Source of the DNA: Sipunculus nudus
Taxonomy: Eukaryota; Annelida; Sipuncula; Golfingiida; Sipunculidae
Length of the DNA: 64,000 bases
Direction: 5' to 3'
NCBI GenBank assembly: GCA_026874595.1
Contig: CM049307.1
Location: 39,164,862-39,228,861, forward strand
The notes below the pieces were generated by a model. It searched no databases, was not told where the DNA came from, and saw nothing but the letters and a program-made list of their open reading frames with translations. Below, in pieces: positions 40,672 through 44,148 of the stretch. The position numbers and the translations under genes were made by a program. Each line of letters begins with the position of its first letter. Within the stretch, counting starts at the first letter, position 1.

Positions 40672-41700
40672 TGTTTAATATGATTAATAAGTATTAAATA
40701 GCTGCTCTGTATAATCATTGGAAATGTTTCCCATCTTTTAGGCCCACAAGCTGCATTTGACCAAATGACTGCTATGAACCAATCAGATTCCATCCTGACA
40801 GGTGTGGACCAATCAAATTGGATTCTGGAGAGGCTTACACTGCTGCATCAACAAGCTGTTCAGTGTATGCAGCATAAATCAGAGACAAAAGACAACCAAG
40901 CAACCAATGACCAGGCTGGTCAGAACAGCACCAAAGGCGGTGATAAAGATCAGACTGACAGTGGTAAAGAACAGGCTGACAGCAATAAATGTGCTGACAG
41001 TACTGCATCTGTTGCTGGTGAGACTGCCGTCACCAGTACAGACCATTCTTACTATGTTGCAGTTGATTCCATTGATATAAATGGTGATTCTGTGAAAGAA
41101 TCTTGTTCAAAGGTTAGTGGTGTTAATGAGTTGAGTAAAAATAGTTCATTCTCAGTTGCAATAACCACTTCACAGACTGAGCAGATGATTACCACTACCA
41201 ATGGTGGGTCATCTCAAAACCCACCAGGTGGCAGTGATGTCAACACGCAGACTAATCCTGAAAAATCCACAGTGCAAGCAGATGAGGTCAACAAGATTAT
41301 GTCAAATTTGACCTTGGCATTGGATAAGGTGACCTCTGTGCTGTGTGAGGGACAAACCATGACCTCAGTTGACCCTGCAAATGAGCCTGAAGTATTAAAA
41401 GACTTAAGTGCACTTGCCAACCAGACTAGCGGTGTCACTCAAGAAACATTTCCCACATATGAGCAAAGTGACAAAATGCCCACAAGTATACATAGTGAGG
41501 AAGTATCCCCAAGTATAAAGTGTGAAAAAATACCCACTAATGGAAACAGAGAAGGCTTACCCACAAGTGAACAAAGAGACAAATTAACCACAAAGGAACA
41601 GAAAGAAATAGTACCCACAGAGGAACAGAAAGGAGAAATACCCACAATTGAACAGTCAGATGGAACACCGATAAATGAACATGAAGAAAAATTGATTTAA
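11494..41700 (+). CDS. GEMIN5: Gem-associated protein 5 (GEMIN5), whole gene, 26 coding exons
   Basis: GEMIN5 is the SMN-complex subunit that recognises the Sm site and cap of pre-snRNAs for snRNP assembly, and it also affects translation. I joined 26 exons at GT-AG sites. The reading phase stays intact for 4737 nt, giving 1578 residues (human is about 1508). The start is the ATG at 11494, whose product opens with SPNWYC as in vertebrates. Residues 1 to about 700 form the two WD-repeat propellers ([41 protein letters not shown]). Residues 703-834 are a charged, low-complexity linker with the basic [14 protein letters not shown]. Residues about 875-1150 match the helical TPR-like dimerisation domain ([15 protein letters not shown]). 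The tail (1260-1578) is low complexity and ends in nine 9-residue repeats. The vertebrate C-terminal RNA-binding segment is not recognisable. Orthology is firm; the exact ends of a few exons rest on phase and similarity. Confidence 0.95.
11803..12668. other. GEMIN5 intron 1 with a dispersed repeat copy
   Basis: About 12030-12440 resembles sequence at 46500-46860 and the interior of the TTAA element at 29098-29455 (shared words such as AAAATAGGCCAGAAAAT and CATAAATTCTAT). The ends are eroded. Open frames on both strands (11999-12305) fall inside this repeat. Confidence 0.5.
12669..12850 (+). CDS. GEMIN5: GEMIN5 exon 2 (residues 104-164)
   Basis: Acceptor TTTTCCAG, donor GG before GTATGT. Encodes [20 protein letters not shown] and KGALVLWDL. 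The SGDEKG motif is shared with the human protein. Confidence 0.93.
13520..13659 (+). CDS. GEMIN5: GEMIN5 exon 3 (residues 164-211)
   Basis: Acceptor TGATTACAG, donor before GTAAAA. Encodes [13 protein letters not shown] and [18 protein letters not shown], nearly identical in its centre to human HRLRGHDDE. Confidence 0.93.
13660..14538. repeat. GEMIN5 intron 3, decayed copy of the AGCTCAGCTGA-headed family
   Basis: About 13700-14380 shows the family words (TCCTGAAGACTGGTGGCACC, AACAGGGATCAAGTCGTAAC, GAAATTAGGTGACCTTGACA) in + orientation, much diverged from the array at 5728-9101. Confidence 0.6.
14539..14752 (+). CDS. GEMIN5: GEMIN5 exon 4 (residues 211-282)
   Basis: Acceptor TTGAACAG, donor AG before GTAATC. 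Encodes [14 protein letters not shown] and [19 protein letters not shown], matching the blade that holds the human cap-binding tryptophan region. Confidence 0.92.
14828..14872. repeat. (TA)n microsatellite in GEMIN5 intron 4
   Basis: About 20 uninterrupted TA dinucleotides. A similar tract lies at 40622-40661 in intron 25. Confidence 0.95.
14912..15225. mobile_element. Palindromic MITE, copy 1 (GEMIN5 intron 4)
   Basis: The ends are inverted: ACACTCCTCATGCAGTG at left and CACTGCATGAGGAGTGT at right. Internal blocks are also mutually inverted (AATCAGACCAATGAGAGCAT against CTCATAGGTCTGATTACA), so a single strand could fold into a long hairpin. No coding capacity. The rest of the intron shows only degenerate SINE-like fragments (about 15700-15960). 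Related copy at 36416-36761. Confidence 0.75.
16248..16410 (+). CDS. GEMIN5: GEMIN5 exon 5 (residues 282-336)
   Basis: Acceptor TTTTCACAG, donor CAG before GTATGT. Encodes GNLLLWQL and [10 protein letters not shown] then SVSMDRQ. A full CTCF-core match lies inside it at 16319-16331 (CCACCAGGGGGCA). Confidence 0.93.
16411..18797. other. GEMIN5 intron 5
   Basis: It holds an imperfect minisatellite at 16920-17245 (GATCCCACATATTGTCATAT repeated with spacers) and a truncated AGCTCAGCTGA-family fragment at 17946-18040 in which head and tail are joined. Otherwise AT-rich with nothing recognised. Confidence 0.6.
18798..18894 (+). CDS. GEMIN5: GEMIN5 exon 6 (residues 337-369)
   Basis: Acceptor TTCTTGTAG, donor CAG before GTATCT. 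Encodes [11 protein letters not shown] and [11 protein letters not shown]357 occupies the place of human F381 (GGFAYSL). Confidence 0.92.
19289..19404 (+). CDS. GEMIN5: GEMIN5 exon 7 (residues 369-407)
   Basis: Acceptor CCTGACAG, donor TGT before GTATGT. Encodes [15 protein letters not shown] and [11 protein letters not shown], aligned with human FWQGVKSKVTA. Confidence 0.92.
19638..20035. mobile_element. hAT-type MITE with perfect 8-bp target duplication (GEMIN5 intron 7)
   Basis: The terminal inverted repeats are TAGGGCTGAAA and TTTCAGCCCTA. The flanks are identical 8-bp direct repeats CTTAAAAC (19630-19637 and 20036-20043). Subterminal ACTCGAGTACTCG motifs occur at both ends. An 8-bp duplication plus these termini is typical of hAT transposition. 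Size is 398 bp and there is no coding capacity. Confidence 0.92.
20245..20530. mobile_element. GGCC-ended MITE, copy 2 (GEMIN5 intron 7)
   Basis: Same family as 10646-10977: GGCCAAAAA and AAAGGTATGGTTCTCAG at left, GAGAACCATACCTTTT and GGCC at right. Internal poly-C at 20287-20303. It ends only about 60 bp before exon 8. Confidence 0.85.
20595..20680 (+). CDS. GEMIN5: GEMIN5 exon 8 (residues 408-436)
   Basis: Acceptor TGAATTCAG, donor AA before GTAAGT. Encodes [20 protein letters not shown] and GIYDV. WHPTKE is identical to human. Confidence 0.93.
20681..21975. other. GEMIN5 intron 8
   Basis: No repeat recognised. An open frame of 77 codons at 21221-21454 has no recognisable domain and no clear splice partners. 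Confidence 0.45.
21976..22055 (+). CDS. GEMIN5: GEMIN5 exon 9 (residues 436-463)
   Basis: Acceptor TTTGCAG, donor CAG before GTATAA. It encodes [20 protein letters not shown]444 aligns with the RNA-contacting human Y474. Its true frame differs from the longest open frame at this site, so it is easily missed. Confidence 0.92.
22300..22505 (-). mobile_element. tRNA-derived SINE fragment (GEMIN5 intron 9)
   Basis: The minus strand holds a box-B match GGTTCGATCCC (around 22428-22438) and then SINE-like text ending in TTCTGGTTTCCTCC. The tRNA-like head is poorly preserved. Confidence 0.4.
22506..24222 (+). mobile_element. ATGCCCCCGCC-ended repeat with tandem 180-bp units and a nested repeat
   Basis: It opens ATGCCCCCGCCACAAAGTGG then CCGGGGCAT (hairpin-forming) and CCTTC/CCGTC repeats. 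Units start at 22603, 22783 and 22963 with TGTACGGACTTTTTTTCGC, exactly 180 bp apart. A different element interrupts at about 23151-23825, headed TTTTTAGCCCTCAGCTCATA with CTGTC/CCGTC repeats. Two diverged units follow, then the end GGCGGGGGCATTCGTGTCG and CATCTAG. No protein is visible. Confidence 0.75.
24808..25144. mobile_element. GGCC-ended MITE, copy 3 (GEMIN5 intron 9)
   Basis: GGCCAAACAAAATTAAAGGT at left, GAGAACCATAC and ATTTTGGCC at right. Both flanks are TAA (ACTAA before, TAATG after), which fits the 3-bp TWA target of PIF/Harbinger elements. It ends about 50 bp before exon 10. Confidence 0.87.
25198..25325 (+). CDS. GEMIN5: GEMIN5 exon 10 (residues 463-505)
   Basis: Acceptor CGAGCAG, donor CAG before GTATAC. 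Encodes [20 protein letters not shown] and LNKIILEKN, matching human LALYSCGGEG and HNPWKL. Confidence 0.92.
25753..25826 (+). CDS. GEMIN5: GEMIN5 exon 11 (residues 506-530)
   Basis: Acceptor CCATTTCAG, donor GG before GTAAGT. Encodes [20 protein letters not shown], aligned with human EISWKADGKIMALGNED. Confidence 0.92.
26348..26538 (+). CDS. GEMIN5: GEMIN5 exon 12 (residues 530-594)
   Basis: Acceptor GTTTGCAG, donor before GTGAGT. Encodes [15 protein letters not shown] and [17 protein letters not shown], aligned with human HHKLVNTISWH and ASGSNNAVIYVHNL. Confidence 0.93.
26539..27874. other. GEMIN5 introns 12 and 13
   Basis: Outside exon 13 no repeat or RNA gene is recognised. About 27520-27620 vaguely resembles 15690-15970 (GTAGAGCACAGG against GTACAGCACAGG) and may be a SINE remnant. 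Confidence 0.4.
27180..27328 (+). CDS. GEMIN5: GEMIN5 exon 13 (residues 594-643)
   Basis: Acceptor TTATTGAAG, donor CAG before GTAGTG. Encodes [19 protein letters not shown] and [12 protein letters not shown]619 replaces human K641; Y638 matches human Y660. Confidence 0.92.
27875..28052 (+). CDS. GEMIN5: GEMIN5 exon 14 (residues 644-703)
   Basis: Acceptor TTTCCAG, donor CAG before GTAGTC. It encodes [20 protein letters not shown] and [12 protein letters not shown], the last WD blade, then a proline run. Confidence 0.93.
28718..28951 (+). CDS. GEMIN5: GEMIN5 exon 15 (residues 703-781)
   Basis: Acceptor ACATATCAG, donor before GTTTGT. Encodes the basic [14 protein letters not shown] and then a charged region with a likely helix ([18 protein letters not shown]). 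It joins the propellers to the helical domain; low conservation is expected here. Confidence 0.88.
29098..29455. mobile_element. piggyBac-like MITE in a TTAA target (GEMIN5 intron 15)
   Basis: The ends are AGGGGCCCAATCACCTA at left and TAGGTGAATGGGCACCC at right, inverted with three or four mismatches. Each is flanked directly by TTAA (29094-29097 and 29456-29459). TTAA duplication is the hallmark of piggyBac-type insertion. No coding capacity. Related interior sequence occurs at 12030-12440 and 46500-46860. Confidence 0.8.
30055..30213 (+). CDS. GEMIN5: GEMIN5 exon 16 (residues 781-834)
   Basis: Acceptor CTCTGCAG, donor before GTAGAG. Acidic, serine- and glutamate-rich linker. Included because phase and position fit; it has little sequence similarity to anything. 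Confidence 0.82.
30679..30798 (+). CDS. GEMIN5: GEMIN5 exon 17 (residues 834-874)
   Basis: Acceptor TTTTTCAG, donor before GTAAAG. Encodes [20 protein letters not shown] and [12 protein letters not shown], aligned with human RKARSLLPLS and QDCLVLATAKH. Confidence 0.9.
30799..31627. repeat. GEMIN5 intron 17 with AGCTCAGCTGA-family fragment
   Basis: About 31159-31310 keeps the family head (GAGCTGTAGGGATCACGCTT) and GACAGGGCACAAAT in + orientation. The rest is AT-rich. Confidence 0.55.
31628..31711 (+). CDS. GEMIN5: GEMIN5 exon 18 (residues 874-902)
   Basis: Acceptor TATTAAG, donor before GTAGGT. Encodes [20 protein letters not shown], matching human ERFHLGLFTDRATLYRM at the start of the TPR-like dimerisation domain. 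Confidence 0.92.
31712..33521. other. GEMIN5 intron 18 with a GC-richer island
   Basis: About 32575-33310 is distinctly richer in G and C than the surrounding introns, with two TGATTGG (CCAAT-type) boxes near 33185 and 33240 and CTCF-like near-matches at about 32751 and 33265. No open frame of note. It could be an internal promoter, an old insertion or an unrecognised element. Confidence 0.4.
33522..33659 (+). CDS. GEMIN5: GEMIN5 exon 19 (residues 902-948)
   Basis: Acceptor TTTTTCACAG, donor A before GTATAT. Encodes [20 protein letters not shown] and helical repeats, aligned with human NGHPELFHQLMLWKGDLKG. Confidence 0.91.
33660..35308. other. GEMIN5 introns 19 and 20
   Basis: AT-rich. The 159-codon frame at 33706-34185 is a low-complexity, F/L/I/Y-rich by-product of T-rich DNA. 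No repeat is recognised. Confidence 0.6.
34480..34627 (+). CDS. GEMIN5: GEMIN5 exon 20 (residues 948-997)
   Basis: Acceptor ATTTTGCAG, donor AG before GTGAGT. Encodes [20 protein letters not shown] and [20 protein letters not shown], part of the TPR-like helices. Confidence 0.92.
35309..35434 (+). CDS. GEMIN5: GEMIN5 exon 21 (residues 997-1039)
   Basis: Acceptor TTCTTTCAG, donor TG before GTAATG. Encodes [20 protein letters not shown], matching human [20 protein letters not shown]. Confidence 0.93.
36149..36365 (+). CDS. GEMIN5: GEMIN5 exon 22 (residues 1039-1111)
   Basis: Acceptor TTTATCAG, donor AAG before GTAAAG. Encodes [20 protein letters not shown] and ends [11 protein letters not shown]. 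Its last 35 nt and donor are the first unit of a ~63-bp tandem series that runs into the intron. Confidence 0.92.
36331..37016. repeat. ~63-bp tandem series spanning the exon 22 / intron 22 junction
   Basis: Unit 0 (36331-36393) is the last 35 nt of exon 22 plus 28 nt of intron. Diverged repeats follow: unit 1 (36394-36415, continued at 36762-36796 after a MITE), unit 2 (36797-36859), truncated unit 3 (36860-36892), unit 4 (36893-36956) and unit 5 (36957-37016). Shared landmarks are CACAATTTG or CACAGATT at the start, AATATTTTAAG at the donor position and GTGTTTTGA-like text after it. The GT donor dinucleotide survives only in some copies. Confidence 0.75.
36416..36761. mobile_element. Palindromic MITE, copy 2 (GEMIN5 intron 22)
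   Basis: Ends ACACTCCTGATGCAG at left and GCTGTATGAGGAGCG at right, with the same internal words as 14912-15225 (GGAGCTGGATGCACAATGTG, CAATGAGAG, TGGTGGTGAGACCCAGAGAA). It splits unit 1 of the 63-bp tandem series, so it inserted after that series formed. Confidence 0.72.
37290..37389 (+). CDS. GEMIN5: GEMIN5 exon 23 (residues 1112-1145)
   Basis: Acceptor TTTTTACAG, donor before GTTAGT. Encodes [20 protein letters not shown], aligned with human RLVFCLLELLSRHLEE. The correct frame is not the longest open one here. Confidence 0.88.
37878..38059 (+). CDS. GEMIN5: GEMIN5 exon 24 (residues 1145-1205)
   Basis: Acceptor TATTTGCAG, donor CCA before GTGAGT. Encodes [20 protein letters not shown] and helical sequence, corresponding to the human region around FVERVTAVWKS. 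Similarity is modest; phase is exact. Confidence 0.87.
38465..38720 (+). mobile_element. tRNA-derived SINE (GEMIN5 intron 24)
   Basis: Box-A-like TGGTAGCATAATGGTTAG near 38478 and box-B-like GGTTGTGGGTTTG near 38519 are spaced as in a tRNA. CCAGGAGTGAATGGGGACTG follows, text of a kind seen in conserved SINE central domains. Confidence 0.6.
38721..40050. repeat. GEMIN5 intron 24, imperfect tandem repeats
   Basis: Between about 39115 and 39790 the words ATCACTCATATCTC.GCAGTG, CACCTGAAAT.TTGCATATGT and TGGTGCCACCT recur three times at irregular spacing of roughly 170-350 bp. It resembles the design of the CCGTC-headed repeats but lacks their head. No gene. Confidence 0.55.
40051..40213 (+). CDS. 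GEMIN5: GEMIN5 exon 25 (residues 1206-1260)
   Basis: Acceptor TATTTTCCAG, donor before GTAAGT. Encodes [20 protein letters not shown] and a helical stretch, corresponding to human [20 protein letters not shown]. Confidence 0.89.
40214..40741. repeat. GEMIN5 intron 25, simple repeats
   Basis: AGAGACA/CACAGAG purine-rich repeat at about 40233-40320 and (TA)n at 40622-40661. The rest is AT-rich. Confidence 0.8.
40742..41700 (+). CDS. GEMIN5: GEMIN5 exon 26, last coding exon (residues 1260-1578)
   Basis: Acceptor CATCTTTTAG, stop TAA at 41698-41700. After a short helical start ([20 protein letters not shown]) the sequence is rich in S, T, Q, D and N. Residues 1497-1577 are nine head-to-tail 9-residue repeats (best form [18 protein letters not shown]). 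I see no counterpart of the conserved C-terminal RNA-binding region of vertebrate GEMIN5. A further exon joined from an internal donor cannot be excluded. Confidence 0.9.
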
Positions 41701-42341
41701 TAAATAACAAAAGAGGATGTCTATACAATACTGCATACATAAGTAGTGCCTCAGTTCAGAGAGGAGGGCCAATAACGAATTTGGAGTCTAGCAAGTAGAT
41801 CAGTTGTATAAGCAACAATACCCACAATACCTCAATTTCACAGCAACTTGGTTCTTATTTTTAACTCTGTTCAGTATAAGAATATTATTTTTTTTTCAGT
41901 GTTTCAAAGTCTTTGTGATGAGCCACATAATAAAAATTGTAAACCACATCAACATCTAGTTGGAATCAGTGCAAAAATGTCTTTTCATGCAAGTGAATCT
42001 TACTCTTTGTTGTATTATATTTTGGTTATGGAATAAGATATCAACAGGCTTTTTTCTTTGTGATGATATATGTTTGTATTGCACTAGTGAACTTAGCATC
42101 TGCAATCTGTTGAACCAAGAACTTACTGATACCAATATTAGCAATTTCTGCAGAGAATGATGACACAGTGATTTGTGCATGTAAACATTTACAGATCATT
42201 TAATCAAAACAGTTAATTTTATCTCATATATATCTATGTTAAGCTTTTTATTGGTTAATTCTGCGTTGGAAGCCAGACATTTAGGGCACCATTTCATACA
42301 TGCAAGTGCTGCACAGGTCCCATAAGATACCCTCGCAAGAA

Positions 42342-42347
42342 AATAAA
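42342..42347 (+). terminator. Candidate GEMIN5 polyadenylation signal
   Basis: AATAAA about 640 nt after the stop codon, followed by a TGTGTGCG stretch and a 16-G run at 42415-42430 that could act as downstream elements. The AATAAA at 41699-41704 overlaps the stop and is less likely to be used. Confidence 0.45.
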
Positions 42348-43338
42348 TCCATTAACTCTGATGACTACATGTAGTTTATTAACATTATCTCCTTTCAATG
42401 TGTGCGATTCCTAAGGGGGGGGGGGGGGGGCTGCTTGCAGAGATCTTAACTTTGCAAAGGCATTTGAACCAATTCCAGGCAAAGGAAATATGTGGCAGAA
42501 GACAGCAACCATGTGTTTCTAGCTGATGGAATACAATGTTATCTACCAATCAGTTTCCACCTTGTACCTGCTGTTTCATCAGTGTAAATGTTAACAAATG
42601 CATTAAATTTATGATTAGTATAAAGTAGAAAGTAAATTTAATACAAAAAAAGCATTCTTGTAGAAAACATTTTCTGCAGGAAATAGATTATCAGCAAACT
42701 GGCACATATGGAAAGGGGCTATGTGTACATTTGTCCAAAAAACTGCATGAATGGAAGGGCGAAGACTTGTAAGGTAAAAAAAAAAGAAAAATAACTGAGT
42801 TCAAGGATATTCATCCCTCCACAGAATTCATTTATTCTTTAGTACATTTAAAAGGTATAAATAAATGATAAAACCAACCACAAGATTTCAATATGAGGTC
42901 TTAGGTCCTGAACAGCATCTAGTTTGAGGCAGTATGATATTGAAAATAGTGCCACCTATATTCACTATGTGCTTTTCATGGTTAAAAAAATTTAACATAA
43001 TCCTTACCACAGGTCCAGGAGTGCATTGCCATAAACATTGCTACATGTTTCCAAGAAATATTGTATGACATATTTTTGTATAAACAGCAGCTGTCACCTT
43101 AATCTCAGTTATGCAGCCCCCACCCCCTTTTAATTTAACAGGTTTGACATAAAGTTGGCACCTGTGATGTTGACTCACTGATACCCTCAGAGGAATTGGA
43201 ATTAAACTGTTTTTTGTTTTATTGATATTTTGTGAGATACAAGATCTTGGCAGGTTTCTTGTGAACCTGGTGGTTGATGTTTGACAAACTAATAAGAATT
43301 TCTTTCAACTTGTGTGAACACAAAAAAAAACTCCTCAT
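42348..43338. other. Convergent intergenic gap
   Basis: The space between the candidate 3' ends of GEMIN5 and NUDCD2. AT-rich with one poly-G run and nothing else recognised. Confidence 0.5.
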
Positions 43339-43354
43339 TTTATTATAATTTATT
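43339..43354 (-). terminator. Candidate NUDCD2 polyadenylation signals
   Basis: Two AATAAA hexamers on the minus strand (43339-43344 and 43349-43354), about 730 nt past the NUDCD2 stop. Confidence 0.45.
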
Positions 43355-44073
43355 ATTTCTTATTACATACAAAAAATAGAGATGAAGCAGGTACAACTTC
43401 CAAAGAGGAAGTGAAAGTAAGGACATATCAGTCGACAAAAACTATTTCTGACCGAAAAAAAAATAATAAGTGTCTCAAACACAAGTTTCTGTTTTCATAC
43501 CATGTCTCTATGTCATTTCTGCCAATGTTACAAAGATGAGCAATACTAAAGTTTATGTAAAAGGGCTGATAATGTTAAATAAGTCATGAAAAGCATTTCC
43601 CATAAACACCCCTAAATCAAAAACAAATAGTGGCGTATTTATCATGGACCGCCTTCCATGCAGTGTACATACTGAAGGTCAGTTGAGGATGGACAGTTCT
43701 TACAATTCTATGAAACCAGTGTAAATACTGGAATAGGACCATAAGTGGTCTTATAAGGTGGGTGGTCTTTCAGACAGGTTTAACTGTAGTAGAACATGAT
43801 CTTCACATGCTTGAACAAACAAGAGCACATTTATCAGCATAAAACACCAGTGTGTTAAAGGCCTCAGTCCCCTTTTCCTGGTGACATTTAGGGAGACATT
43901 CTTCTGAATGTATAGTTTGATACCTTTAAGTGTTTCATGTATTATCTGTACTTCAAGCAATTAGCTGGCAATGGCCACTGACCATCACACTTGGTTTTGT
44001 TATTCCCAATGGTGTGATGGTCTCTAAATGATTGTTAACTTGAATAGTGGTGAACTCTGCACCAGGTCAGAGG

Positions 44074-44148
44074 TCATGAAGGCATCTGTGGTCCCCCTCC
44101 ATGATAGTTTCCTGTAATATCAGCCCCACTGAAGTCAAATCCTGGATT
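44074..44148 (-). CDS. NUDCD2: NUDCD2 exon 4 (residues 130-153)
   Basis: Acceptor AATTTCAG, stop TGA at 44076-44074. Encodes NPGFDFSGADITGNYHGGGP and ends QMPS, four residues shorter than human. Confidence 0.92.
   Translation of the reverse strand, partial: NPGFDFSGADITGNYHGGGPQMPS

Noticed and set aside
40802-41080. 92-codon + frame overlapping GEMIN5 exon 26
   Set aside because: It is an alternative frame of the exon. The 40742-41700 frame continues the phase from exon 25.
41699-41704. AATAAA overlapping the GEMIN5 stop codon
   Set aside because: Too close to the stop for normal 3' processing; the hexamer at 42342 is a better candidate.
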